Positions 1 through 11,691 of a stretch of 64,000 nucleotides of DNA are shown in pieces (the first letter of the stretch is position 1; each line of letters begins with the position of its first letter). The stretch spans positions 93,875,696-93,939,695 of the forward strand of contig OY282606.1 of assembly GCA_958298945.1 (NCBI GenBank), given 5' to 3'. The translations under genes and the position numbers were made by a program. The notes below the pieces were generated by a model. The model ran no database searches, was not told where the DNA came from, and was given only the letters and a program-made list of their open reading frames with translations. This DNA comes from Atherix ibis. Taxonomy: Eukaryota > Arthropoda > Insecta > Diptera > Athericidae.

Positions 1-199
1 AAGAGAAGTATGTACACTTAAAATATTAACAAAATCTTCTCTGTACTTGTTAATAACAATTTAAGTTAATGTTTTCTAGTAAAGAGAAGAAATTATAATA
101 TTTAATTCTTCTTAGTATTTTTGTTGTTGTAAGTGTTTGAAAGCAATAAATCATTCCAATCGGTGATTATTAAAATTCAAATAATCTTACTTATTGACA

Positions 200-600
200 A
201 AGTACAGGGTGACCATTGAAAGATTGAATGGTATTGGAGACGCAACTGAGTATCTTGGGGTGCGTAACTTGAGGTCGATTAGGATCAAACTAGATAAGAA
301 ACTTGAATTTATTCCCCTTGTCAACTACATTATTACCAAAAGAAGTGCAGTTTTAGGTTTTGTAAAGCGTTGGTCAAGGGTATTTTTATATTGATCCTTA
401 GTTAGACCAATTTTAGAATATGCATGGAAACTTGTACGGCAACATTTTTAAATCCAGTTTCAAAATTTTCTGCTGCAAAGTTACCTAGGATGCAGGAAAA
501 TGTATCCTCAACGACACACTGTCGTACAGCTTCCGCCGCTGCACTTAGGACCTCCTCCAGTTCTTTCAAACCCTGGTAATTAGGTTTCTTTACTCTGACA
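200..600 (+). pseudogene. LINE reverse-transcriptase C-terminal relic
   Basis: Read on the plus strand, this encodes the end of a non-LTR retrotransposon reverse transcriptase. The recognisable pieces are a YLGV motif, then the stretch SAVLGFVKRWSR, then LVRPILEYAW after an in-frame stop at about 392. The order LGV, LGFIKR-type, SLVRPILEYAS-type is typical of the region downstream of the catalytic YADD in CR1/jockey/I-like elements. The first 66 codons are open and the rest is broken by stops. No endonuclease or catalytic part is present, so it is a 5'-truncated relic. The clade assignment is by eye. Confidence 0.72.
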
Positions 601-814
601 TTAAAATATTGCCGCTGTTGTCTCTGAGCTGGAATAATTGATTTTTCACTGGAATAAAGTAATTCAATGAATTTAATTAATTTCCAAGCAATGCTCTATA
701 ACTTACAAGAAAAGAAAAGAAAAAATATTAAAAATGAACGAAATTATGACATTTTTGCATAACTTTCAATACAGGGTAAAAAATTTACTTTTAATAGGTT
801 ACTTTTATGAATTT

Positions 815-1345
815 AGCATTTTTTTTTATAATTATTGTTTGACTGTTCAAAACCAGCTAGACATCCAACTTAAAAATAAGCATTATGTGAAGACAGCATG
901 TGAAAAAGTCAGCATAAAATGAATTGTCACAGCCAGCTTGAAAATAAGCAGCGAATCTAGCATGCAAACAAATACGAAATACAAGCAGCGTGTGCGGAGG
1001 ACTTAATATCTCGATTTAAGTGTCTTTTTTAAGTAAATTTTTTTTACCAACACGAATCAAAACCATCACAAAATCAAGCGACACATCCAGCTTGAAAACA
1101 AGCAGCAAATCCGGATGGCATTAGAGTGATTTTTTGCTATACGTTCAGAAATTTCGACAGTTTAGTTCCATAAATTTTGCATATTTTTTTTAAATAATTA
1201 TTGTTTGACCGTTGAGAACCAGCTAGAAATCCAATTTGTAAACAAGCATTGCAGGAAGCAAGTACGCATAAAAACCGCTACAAATCAATTGTCACAGCCA
1301 GCTTGGAAACAAGCAGCAAATCTAGCAAGCAAACAAGTACGATTC
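815..1345. repeat. Degenerate direct repeats with an AACAAGCAGC motif
   Basis: A stretch starting near 831 (attattgtttgac...accagctaga) recurs at 1197, an offset of 366 bases. Within both copies and again near 1085 a shorter motif is repeated: CCAGCTTG followed by AAAAYAAGCAGCRAATC. It is seen about five times in variant forms (near 855, 933, 1088, 1217 and 1297). There is no long open frame. It looks like an old tandem or segmental duplication; the parent element is not recognised. Confidence 0.6.
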
Positions 1346-1379
1346 TTTTAAGTAATTTTTCCAGTTATAATTTTCAATA

Positions 1380-1865
1380 AGCTTTGTCCAGGGGTCGTGT
1401 TGACTTATTGGATTCCTTGTTATTGCTATGTACATGGCACGCAAGGTGGCTACGGCCGGATGTAAGACCAAGGTCGATTTCGGTTGTACTTTCGGGTCTT
1501 GGCAAATCTGGGAATTTACAAGGTTTCTTACCGTAGCTCAATGAGCGAAGTATAAACCGAAGTACTCTTAAAACAAAAATTGGTACCACGGGAATCAGGG
1601 AGCCCATGGTGTGAAAACAAACTGTGCCCGATTTAGGTGAGGCACTATTTGGCAGCAACGTGGTGGCTGTAGTTAATACCCATATCGCGGTGCGGTCTCC
1701 GGATCGATGGTGAGATATACTGGTAATTATCTCGGGCGCTGTCACTGCTTGGTTACTGACTGTAAACTGCCAGTAATGGTGGTGCTTTGATTGAGCGTAA
1801 CTCAATCCCTATGGTCGTAGGCGACTCGTTGTTTTATGTTTAATGACAGATAAGTCACGCTATAT
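1380..1865 (+). repeat. GC-richer repeat block, probable 3' part of an R1-like LINE
   Basis: This block is clearly less AT-rich than its surroundings. About 110-130 bp near 1485-1600 match 39835-39960 (shared: ctttcgggtcttggcaaa, and aaaacaaaaattg after an accgaagt stretch). It ends with TGACAGATAAGTCACG at 1844-1859, which resembles two copies of TGAC-N6-GTCACG that follow the R1-like LINE at 39415-39450. That tail match is why I suggest an R1-like 3' region. A 143-codon frame is open on the minus strand (1374-1805), but it looks like no known protein and is probably incidental. Confidence 0.45.
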
Positions 1866-4800
1866 AAAATAATACTACTGTACTTATGTCTACTAGATTT
1901 AAATATGTCCTATTTGAATTTATGGGTTATTTTTGCAACCATTCATCTCCTATTCCTGCTAGTCGAGAGTGAAATAAAATAATCTTCCGATTTACCAATT
2001 TTTGTTATGCGTCTTAGTCCTTTTTGTTCATAAAAAAGCTAGTTTCAGTTCTTTTTTCTTTTTTTAAAAATACCAAATCGTATCCTTAAATTCAAAATAT
2101 GTTAAATACGAGCAACTAGGCACATAGAATAACTCTCATATTCTAGATCTTATTTGGAAAGAAATTTCTGCGAGTTTAGGCATTTTTAATTTGATTGATT
2201 ATACTTTGCCTTTTTGAATTTATAAAATACAGTTAATATTTAAATTACAAAAAAAGGATGTACAAACAAAATCATAAACTGAATGCTGATCGTTCTATAA
2301 AAATTACATAGTCGGGGCCTTCTGAAAAAAGGTGAAAAAATAATGTTCGTTCTATAAATTCGGGATCAAAACAGCAACAGAAAGTATTTTTGTTATAAAA
2401 CAAGTAAAACTATCGTGGAAATATAATAAAAATAAAATATAATAATGGGAAAACCCCAAAAAATGGTGGTCATTTGTTAAATAAATTTTGGATATAAACA
2501 ATTACGGAAATTTTTATTTTGTTCTTTTAAGAAATTTTCTCATCCTGTCCAGTAATGTGAATTTTTTTAAAAAAGTTTCTTCCCTAAAAAATTTCAACCA
2601 TTATTTTTTATATATTTTTAAGAGAGAAAAAACTTATTTAATTATATAATAAAGTTGAAAGAGCTTCTCTATCATGACAACATTGGCAAAAGATATGAAC
2701 AAATCCCGAGGCATTCCTTCACTTGTAGTTATATCAAACGTTCCAATCTGTTTTTTTTATTATTAATGTGCGCACAGGATATATACTCGCATCTATCTTG
2801 TCTAGGATAATTTTTTAAGGTTAAATATACTTTCCATTAGTAGTCGTGACACGCTCGTGCGAGTATATAAAATTACGTGTTATCGCATAAATAACTTTTA
2901 AAAAAGATAAACCCGAACTTCCAGAATAAGGAAGAGAATACATCATATTTTTTTAGGTATTCTAGAATTTCCCAACATTTGGTAATTTTCGCAAGGAATA
3001 AATATTAAAATTGAATTTTGCTTGAATGTTAAAGATATAAAAATGAATAGAATTTCTTTGGAGAAAAAAATATTTCATTTTACAAGTTAATATTTTGAAA
3101 ATGTACGACGAGAAAATTTAAGAATATCGTCTTTGCCATGAATGCGAAAATATTTTTTATGAAAATTTGGAAATAATCTCATCAGCTTACGTAATACGTT
3201 ATTGAATATTATTGAGCGCATTACGTTGGATGACGTAGACGGTGATTATATCATTGCGAAAATTTAGTCCTTAGCTTATTTTCATATTCCTACGATATTA
3301 TATTAAAAATCAATTTAAGACTTAATGTTGTAATCAATTTTTCTTTCCCATTCAAAAATTATTTACAATTATTTTCATCATAGCAGAACAGAATATATCG
3401 TTTTTTCGCAAAAAAAATTCTCATTTAATTTTTAATCATTTCAAAATTTGATTCTAAATTTAGTCCTCGAAGCTGAAAAGAATCTACAATATATCCTTCG
3501 AATTTTTCATGGAGAAAATTAGATCCATAATTGAAAATGGAGAACTTTTTTAATTTAAATTTTAAAAATTTCTAAATTATTCAGTATTTTACATATATTT
3601 TTTTTTAGTTATATAAAAAAGATTTTTTTTTCTACAATATTCTCTAACCAAATTAAATTTGTTAACCCCTTAAATTTGTTTGTAAGACTTTCGTTATTAT
3701 TGTAAAAATAATTAATTTTCATTACAAAAATTTTTTTTCTGAATTTTTTTAAGATGATTTTTTAATAAAAAAATTTTTTTTTTTTTAAATATTTTTTACT
3801 TGAAAATATATATTCGTGAAGAATGAAAAACTTTAAGGAAGAAATGAAAATTTTCGAAGCATAAAATTGCCACCAAGCTGAATGAAATTTATTCTATAGC
3901 TTCAAGCAATTTTCACAACTAAATAATCAAAATAATAATAAAAAAAAATAAAAATAAAAAAAAATGCATCTACGCAGAAAATGTATATAACACTAAAAGC
4001 TTGCTCGGGGAAATTCAAAGAAAGCATTAAAAATAAACAAAAAAAAACACCAAAAATAAATAAATAAAAGAAAAACAGAAAAAAACAAGCAAAAAATGAA
4101 AGCTCGCGAAATTTGGTGAAAAGAAGTCCTTTTTCTCGACGACGATATATTTCAAGTTCCGATTTTCCCTTATTTCTGACTATGCTTCAGGGGGATCCCT
4201 ATCTATGTATGTATCTCGACAAAACAGTCTTTATTGTTTTTGCAAACATTTTTCGTCCCTTTAAAAATTTCCCACCACTACCAACCACATTACACATTCT
4301 AGAATAAACACAGTCTGAATATTTAGAACTTTTAAGGATACAGAAGGATTCAGTTATTTTTATTTTCATGTTTGCTTAACAACGATATGTTTACGTATAT
4401 GAATTTGGTGCTTTTCTTTTATTTGAATATATTTTAAATGAACATTTTCGTTTTCAATTTATATAAAAAATTGTTTTCTCCATACTTGATGATACCATAT
4501 GTAAGTGTGTGAGGCTGGGGGCATATAAAAAAAAATTTCATAGGAGGAGCCCAGTAGGGAATTTTACGAGTGGTAGATCTGAAAGGAATTATTTATATTC
4601 CATCGGAGGAGCTATTTTTGAGTTTGAAATTACTTTTTCATGATAAATGGATTTCTAATAGGGAAGATTAAAATAATCGTTCAACTACAATAGTTGAGGA
4701 TTCTTGATGATTAGATCTTGTAGGGTAGAGGCGACTAATGGAATTCAGGATCACTTGGCGTCTGACAAGGTCAAGTTACCATTCAAGACACTCTTGAAAT

Positions 4801-6114
4801 TAGTACTTTGACTGTACTACTTATTCCTTGCAACAACAAAAATAGATTACGTCGTTTTCGATAACACCTTCCTTAACAACTTTTTAATAATATCAGCAGT
4901 CAAAAAGAAAAGAAAAACCAATTACAAGAACGGCTACATTTCATAATAAGTAAAAGTTATGTTGTGTACAAGTTAATAAAATGTCGGATTTTATTTACAT
5001 TCTACCAATTTCCTTTGGAAACCATATATTAACGTAAGATAAAATAATATTTTATGATTTAAGATAGAAAAAGACCTTAATAAATAAAACTCTTCTATGA
5101 ATAGAAAATTAGGTAATCAAAAATAGATTAGACAAATCGATATACATGCATATAAGTTCATTTCTAAACGAAATATGGTTAAAAAAAAATATTGGTTATT
5201 ATATTAAGTCGTCCTAGAAATTTTCCATAGAACCAATATCGTAATTCTTTAGTATCAGTTTTCATACGATAGTGATCCATAATGACTAAATAATGATATT
5301 TTGTATTTGAGTCGATATAAGTTTCCATACTTGCCTATCAATAAATTTACATATTTATATATATGATAAACACACATGCATAATTAAGGATATGTTATAT
5401 AAGATTTTTATTGTAAGTAATATAAAAAAAAATTTCAAACGATAATTTATCAACTCTAATAATACGAAAAGAGTATAATAAAGAAGAACGCTTTTGGGGT
5501 TTATAATAAATCAATTTTTAAACCTTAATAAAACTTTTATGGATTATTTTCTTCTATGTTAATTAATAAAAAATTATTAATTTTAATAAAGGGGTATTTT
5601 CTTTAATAGTTCTGTTCTTAAATACTGTGCACTTTTTTTTTTTAACTAATAACATTTTACTTTGTTTAATAACGTAAGAATTATTTATATAAATGTCTAA
5701 GATTATTTGTCAATTATTATAAATTTAACTAGGCTTGTTCTAACTTATGACAGATTTTTTTTAAGGAATGCACACAAAAACATTTTAATCAAATGATATT
5801 CGACATCCTTGTGGGTGGATGAATATATTTAATATCAACCAAATTAGATAAATTTTTGACATTTTTATTAAAGTTTTTTTTTCTGTTTGTTGTGTGTAGG
5901 CAGTATTAAAAGATACCTAAACTAATATCATAAAAATATTTATAAGTAAATGCCAACCAAATAAGCTTTATTTGCGAATATAAAAGATTATTCAATTTGT
6001 GCTTTGGAAAGTAAAGTTAAAGAAAATAATTACTTAAAAAACAGATTTCAATGAAATTTTCCATTTAATATATTATTTAGACTTTGCCATTACGTAAAGA
6101 ATATAATTAAAATG
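1866..6114. other. AT-rich DNA with no recognised gene
   Basis: Long A/T runs, many stops in all frames and no recognisable protein motif. The only open frame of note (4113-4307, 64 codons) resembles nothing I know and sits in low-complexity DNA. It is compatible with intron or intergenic sequence. Confidence 0.7.
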
Positions 6115-7110
6115 GCTGGCAAGAGACTTCTGGCGGGACACAATGCTTTTGATGTAATTTTTTGCGGGACTTGACGTAATTTTTTCTGATATTTTTCGCA
6201 CATTTCGAGCTGTAATTCGGGCATTAATATTTAGACTTGATGGATGTTGGCTTTACAACATTTTGGGCTGTAAGATATCAACTTTCAAGCAGCTTTCAAA
6301 TAAAAAATCTGACAGCGTCAAATTGCACGATCTTGGAGGACAACTGACAACATCAAATCTACAAATTGCGCGCCTTGAGAGCTTTACGCGCAATATTTTA
6401 ATTAAAATTAAAACGCCTGGCAAGAGACTTCTGGCGGGACACAATGCTTTTGATGTAATTTTTGGCGGGTACTTGACGTAATTTTTTCTGACATTTTTCG
6501 CATATTTCGAGCTGTAATTCGGGCATTAATATTTAGACTTGTTGGCTTTACAACATTTTGGGCTGTAAAATATCATCTTTCACGCAACTTCCAAATAAAA
6601 AATCCAACAGCGTCAAATTGCACGATCTTGGAGGACAACTGACAACATCAAATCGCGAAATTGCGCGTCGTAAGAGCTTTTAGTACAATAAAGCTAAAAT
6701 TTGGCTAGTTTTTGTGCTGTGTTTTTGAAACCTCATGTGGTCCATTTCAGACCAACAAAATGCTTATGATAACGCCATATCGCTCAGAATTGACGGTAAC
6801 GGTGTCTTCTTCTTCTTCGTTTTTAAAGAAATGCGGGCCAAAGACACCTGCAGATCTATGCTTTTCAATGTAATTTTTTATGATTTTTTCATACATTTCG
6901 ACCATTACTTGATAGATGTTGGCTTTAAAATCCTCTAAAGTTTGAGGATTATCTGCATTTTTGTAAATATGATTTTTCACGCAGCTTCACCATAAAAAAA
7001 TTAACAGCGTCAAATCGCACGATCTTGGAGGACAACTGATAACATCTAATCCGAAATTAGGCATCCTGTGAGATTTTGTTGTGGTGCCATTTTTTTTAGA
7101 AACCTCATAA
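6115..7110 (-). pseudogene. ITm (DUF4817-type) transposase relics, duplicated array
   Basis: On the minus strand there are several C-terminal pieces of a DUF4817-type transposase of the IS630-Tc1-mariner superfamily. The pieces read CPPRSCNLTLSDFLFES (from near 6350), and NPQTLEDFKANIYQVMVEMY then SAGVFGPHFFKNE (6750-6980). In the family, the RSCDLTPLDFFLWG block carries the third catalytic Asp, and the leucine-rich TLEDLKANI region follows it. The segment starting GGCAAGAGACTTCTGGCG at 6118 recurs at 6419 (offset 301), so the first two units are a direct duplication. All copies carry stops and none has an N-terminal DNA-binding part. Confidence 0.75.
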
Positions 7111-7790
7111 GGTCATAGGACTCAGAAATGACGGTAGTGCCAAAGATCAAATTCTACGATCTTGGAAGACAATTCTTCTTCTTCGTTTTCAAAGGAGTGC
7201 GTGCCAAAGACATCTGCAAATCTAAATTTCACGCAGCTTCATCATAACAAGTCCAACAGCGTGAAATTGCAGGATCTTGGAGGACAACTGACAACATCAA
7301 ATCGCGAAATTGCGCGTCCTAAGAGCTTTTAGTACAATTAAGCTAAAATTTAGCTAGTTTTTGTGCTGTGTTTTTGAAACCTCATGTGGTCCATTTCAGA
7401 CTAAAAAAAATGCTTATGATAAGGCCATAGCTCTCAGAATTGACAGAAACGGTGTCTTCTTCTTCTTCGTTTTTAAAGAAATGCGGGCCACAGACACCTG
7501 CAGATCTAAATTCACACCAGAAACTCACTTTCAGTAAATACAATGGCTACTCCAAATCATACTGGGCGTTTAGAGTTTCAAATTCGATAATTTTACTTAT
7601 TGATGTATCCACCACTGAGCTAGAAATGAACCCCCCCCCCCTTTTATAATCTCCTCTTATCGCCGTTTTTTGTAGAAACAAAACCTCATTAAAATGCCTG
7701 GAACGAGACTTCTACTGGGACTCAATGGTTTTGATGAAATATGATCTTTCACACAGTTTCACATTAAAAAATCTAACAGCTTTTTAATAA
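7111..7790 (-). pseudogene. Further ITm transposase fragments, second segmental duplication
   Basis: This continues the preceding array. The segment 7257-7510 repeats 6607-6860 almost base for base; for example cctcatgtggtccatttcag starts at 6731 and at 7380, an offset of 649. It carries the same minus-strand catalytic-region block, here altered to gtgaaattgcaggatcttgg at 7261. An 11-C tract lies at 7631-7641. A last short piece at 7690-7785 repeats the cctggaacgagacttct start of the units. Everything is frameshifted and non-functional. Confidence 0.65.
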
Positions 7791-8211
7791 TGTTTTTAAG
7801 TTTTTTTCCTTATATTGCATAAAAAATGCACCAACTTTAAATCCGGAACTTTAAATTTAATAATTTTTACTTTTCTTAAATAATAACGGAAAATGTATAC
7901 TGAAAAAGAAGAAATTAGTATTTAAAATGCTTATTATATTGCTGGAAAAATACTATTTCCTACTTTCTTATATGTGCTAGAAAAGGATTAGTATTTTTAT
8001 AACAGTTTTCACAGGATTTCCACACTAAATGATTGATGGAGATAACCGATTTCTCGTTAGAAGCTGTTTTTCTAGACTTTTGAAGAAAGAAATCCTTTTT
8101 ATAAAAAAAAAGTCCTAGAAAATTTGCATATTTTCATCAGTAGTTGATGATGAAGTCCTTTCTGAGCAATGGTTGTCTTCCACTGCTGCTCAATTCAAGC
8201 GACACCACCGA

Positions 8212-8232
8212 CCCCCCCCCCCCCCCCCCCCC
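8212..8232. repeat. Poly-C tract, 21 C
   Basis: An uninterrupted run of 21 C in AT-rich DNA. Similar but shorter runs are at 7631-7641 (11), 41448-41463 (16) and 47875-47888 (14). Confidence 0.95.
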
Positions 8233-8489
8233 TCCAAGCAATTATTTGTGCCACCAGACTGTAATGTTTTCCATATGCTCATTGAATCTTTTCGTTAGTC
8301 AAACCTTCTTTTTTGAACGCACTTTAAAAACACAACTTCAGTAATCATGTCCAATAGAATTGCGTTGTTGCCAGATCGAGGTTGAAATTGATACTTCATA
8401 TCAAGGAGGGACGAACAAATGTGAGTGGGATAAGTTCGCAGTTATTCCGGATTGCTCTCAGTAATGACAATTTCAATACTTTTCTGTCA

Positions 8490-8700
8490 TACCTCATAGT
8501 CCACCATATTCAGCAGAATTTGCCTCAAGCGACTTTTATCTGTTTTCAAATTAGAAGACATGACTACAGGGAAACGGATTCACTTCAATTAAGGACATCC
8601 CTAATGAAAGAAACGCCAATTATGAAGAGTTGAAGAAATCGTGTTATTTGAAAGTTATCGTAATCTTGGATATGTGTGAACCGAACTACAAGGACCCAAA
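8490..8700 (+). pseudogene. Mariner transposase C-terminal fragment
   Basis: With frame changes, the plus strand reads a mariner-like C-terminus: a PYSAEFASSDFYLFSN piece (family form PYSPDLAPSDFYLF, which holds the third catalytic Asp), then TWLQG, FTSIKDIP and a YEELKKSCYLK helix. The usual closing motif RWxKCI is not clean. No inverted ends are visible on either side. A 21-C tract lies about 260 bases upstream. It is a relic of the mariner family; the subfamily is not assignable. Confidence 0.55.
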
Positions 8701-10010
8701 TCCAACTGGAAAAAAGTTTTTATAATAAAAATGGTGGGCGCATTTTTGTAAGATGAAAATAAAAATTAGTAAAAAAAAATTATTATTTCTTAGATTGAGA
8801 AAATAAAAAGAAAAATATGTAAATGGCGATAGAAAGGCTGAATATTGTAGACCACTACTATTATTTTATCCTTTCGAGTTTGTTCCAATTTTTATTTTAT
8901 CCTTTCGAAAGTCTATAATTGCTACAATTTTTATAAAACGATAAAAATGAAGTACTTTTGTTTATAATACAATTTCACAAAAATGAAATAATATATCTTA
9001 TATGAGATGTGAATGTAATCCATTCTCAAATTGCTCCAATTTATGTTAAGTTTATCCATTTTCCAAATTAATTTGAATATTGTACTTCCTTGTCCTGACT
9101 ATTTAGGCTGTCCTGAAATATCCTTTTTACGTAATAGATTGTGAGTTTGGAAAATCATTAGATTCATATCGAACTGAATTTTCCTCCACAATCAATTTAA
9201 GTAATAAACATTAAGATTACGAATAGTTCAATTACTTTACTTTTGTGCAGAATTTATACAATTGATTATCATCATCGACATTACGATTACTGTACACTTT
9301 TAGGACAGGCGGGCGGGCAACCCATTACAAACATCGATTTTCGATCAATCACCGATTTCTCGAAGCGAATTCAATATCAAATTGCCATTTAAAGCATACT
9401 GTATTATCTTGATGTTATGCAAATTTCGACAATTAATCTGATACTGTTACCCTCTCGCTGGGTTGATGGTATCCTTCTATACTTGGAGCATCTATAGCAT
9501 TTGAAGTATTTGTGGTGCTGTTTTTGGATGAATACGTGTGATATTTAGATTTGAATAACACTCTGATAAAGTGAAAAGCTCTTTAACTTTGCTAACTTGC
9601 AAAGTGACTTCATTTATTCTATACGTATTACGTTTTTTTAGGCTAAAAGGATTTTCTTTAAAAAAAATTTTTTTTCCCAACATTCTCTTTAATTATTCAC
9701 TTGTACTTAAAAGGAGAAGCGATTCTTTTGAACAAAATCCAATACTTAATATGATAGTATCTTCTATAGAATGTTCTACTGCAAACGAGTAAAAAATAAA
9801 ACAATCGTTAAAAGATCAAAGTTTAAGATTTCTTATATAAAATTTATTGAAATTTTTGTCCTTACATGTAATTTTTATATTTCAAAAGAAAATATCATAC
9901 TTTTCGAAAAACAACCTGTAAAAATTATTTTGATGACTTCAATTTTTTTTGGAAAACTTTATTATATAAAGTATTATTTTTTGTGGGTTATTCATATCTT
10001 GGTTTGGAAA
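8701..10010. other. AT-rich DNA, no recognised gene
   Basis: Several frames of 60-135 codons are open (for example 9771-10178 on plus, 9492-9683 on minus). Their residue composition is what AT-rich random sequence gives and no family motif is seen. Confidence 0.6.
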
Positions 10011-10011
10011 G

Positions 10012-10053
10012 TACAGCGTTGCCATGTGACAGCTGTCAAATGGCAACGCTGTA
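10012..10053. repeat. Short-loop inverted repeat around TGACAGCTGTCA
   Basis: A 42-base dyad. Outer arms TACAGCGTTGCCAT and its complement enclose the palindrome TGACAGCTGTCA (10027-10038). The same core, TTTGACAGCTGTCAAA, occurs at 55624-55639 at the start of an ITm relic, so this may be a leftover ITm terminus. Confidence 0.85.
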
Positions 10054-10399
10054 TAACGCTGTACTTATTTTGCTCGATAGCCTTTTTTTCATCTTATAAC
10101 GAGCTTCATAATTCCTCGTTTATAAAATGGCCGGTATTTAACGGACAAGGAGCTGATTTCCAGCCTTATCTGAATTGAAGGTCATACCACGCTAGGAGTT
10201 TCTGAAGAGAGTGACACAAGTGGTAGTCTGATGGCCCAAGGTATGATGGATGTGGCAACACATCCTATCCAAGCTCCAATTTTTTGGGACGTGTGATCGA
10301 ATGTGTGTGTGAACGTTTCTGGATAATGGATTCCTTCAAATTGCCGATAATACACTTCTGAATTGATTGTTTGGTTCCTTGGTAAAAACCCAAACTATA

Positions 10400-10424
10400 C
10401 GAGGGTCATTCAACAAGTACTTAG
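10400..10424 (+). repeat. Left terminal inverted repeat of the mariner
   Basis: A 25-bp end that matches the right end (11667-11691) perfectly in inverted orientation. It follows the TA at 10398-10399. Transposase binding to such ends is established for mariner; here the ends look usable in trans. Confidence 0.95.
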
Positions 10425-10577
10425 CCTCACCGCTCGATGGAACTGCTGTCACAAAAGAAATTTACCATCATGCAGTACATTCTTTTAGTAGCCTACTGTC
10501 AAAGTTTCAGTCGATTCCCTTCATTAGTTTTGTTTTGAGAGCCTTTGAAAGCGAGCGTGTCGGTCGGTTGCACAAAA

Positions 10578-11609
10578 ATGGAAAAAGAACAATATCGTTC
10601 GGTGATTAGATTCTTGTTTTTGAAAGAAAAAACGCGCAGCGAAATCAAAGATCGCTTGGATGCTGTGTATGGTGACTCTTCTCCTTCGATGGCGACCGTC
10701 AAGAATTGGTTCAACGAGTTTGTTCGTGGCCGCACGTCGGTTTTTGATAAGCCACGCCCAGGTGCCCCAAAAACGGCTGCTACGGAGGAAAACGTTAAAA
10801 AAGTCCACGATCTCGTGTTGGCAGACCGTCGATTGAAGGTTCACGAGATAGCTGAGACTGTGGGCATCGCAGTAGGAACGGTGCATCATATTCTACACGA
10901 AGAACTGGGCATGAGAAAGCTGTCGGCGCGATAGGTGCCGCGTTTGCTCACACCGGAAAACAAGCGCAACCGTGAGACCACATCGGCGACGTGTTTGCCG
11001 CTGTTTCAGCGCAATTCAGCGGAGTTGTTGCGTCGTTTCGTGACCGTCGACGAAACATGGATTCACTGGTACACACCAGAGACCAAGGAACAGTCGAAAC
11101 AGTGGACTTCACCCGGCGAACATGCTCCGAAGAAGGTGAAGACTGTTCGATCGGCCGGAAAGGTGATGGCCACCGTTTTCTGAAATTCACAAGGTGTGAT
11201 CCACATCGATTACCTCGAGAAGGGTAAAACAATCACGGGGCGCTACTATGCGGACTTATTGGGCCGATTTGACGTCGAATTGAAGAAAAAGCGGCCCCGC
11301 TTTGCGAAGAAAAAAGTGCTGTTCCACCACGACAACGCGCCGGCTCACACCTCCGCCGTCGCCATGGCCAAATTGGTCGAATTGCGCTACGAATTGCTGC
11401 CCCATCCACCGTACTCTCCAGATTTGGCCCCCTGTGACTACTTTTTGTTTCCAAACCTGAAAAAATCACTCGCCGGGAATAGATTTGGGTCGAATGAGGA
11501 GGTCATCGTCGCCACTGAGGCCTATTTTGCTTCCCTCGAGAAAATGTATTTTTTGGACGGGTTAAAAAAGTTAGAGCATCGCTGGGCCAAGTGTATCGAG
11601 CATGAATGA
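10578..11609 (+). pseudogene. Mariner transposase with two Trp-to-stop changes
   Basis: Read from the ATG at 10578 (MEKEQYRSVIRFLFLKEKT) this is a 343-residue mariner transposase, the normal family length. An N-terminal helix-turn-helix region (GDSSPSMATVKNWFNEF, then LKVHEIAETVGIAVGTVHHI) is followed by the linker whose usual WVPxLLT reads stop-VPRLLT. The catalytic D,D34D triad is intact: D158 in TVDETW, D252 in HHDNAP and D287 in APCDYF, with exactly 34 residues between the last two. The only lesions are a TAG at 10932 (codon 119) and a TGA at 11181 (codon 202). Both replace a Trp that is conserved in the family, a single G-to-A change each. An upstream in-frame ATG exists at 10545, but MEK matches the usual mariner start. 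It is therefore inactive as written but only two bases from open. Confidence 0.93.
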
Positions 11610-11666
11610 GATTATGTGGAAAAATAAATTGACACCTTTCCAAAATTTTCGTTTTTCTTTTGTAGA

Positions 11667-11691
11667 CTAAGTACTTGTTGAATGACCCTCG
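11667..11691 (-). repeat. Right terminal inverted repeat of the mariner
   Basis: The inverted complement of 10400-10424 with no mismatch, followed by the TA at 11692-11693. Confidence 0.95.

Larger units (their letters stand above)
10400..11691 (+). mobile_element. Nearly intact mariner transposon, 1,292 bp
   Basis: A complete mariner-length element. The inverted ends are identical over 25 bp (start CGAGGGTCATTCAACAAG, end its complement) and are flanked by the TA target duplication that mariner creates (10398-10399 and 11692-11693). It contains one transposase frame of 344 codons interrupted only by two stops. Identical ends, clean TA and an unbroken frame make it the youngest-looking element in the window. 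It sits inside an older mariner of opposite orientation and a different lineage. Confidence 0.95.

Noticed and set aside
9771..10178. 135-codon open frame on plus
   Set aside because: Composition is that of random AT-rich sequence, and its end overlaps the old minus-strand mariner relic.
10524..10889. 121-codon minus frame inside the young mariner
   Set aside because: It is the antisense shadow of the transposase.
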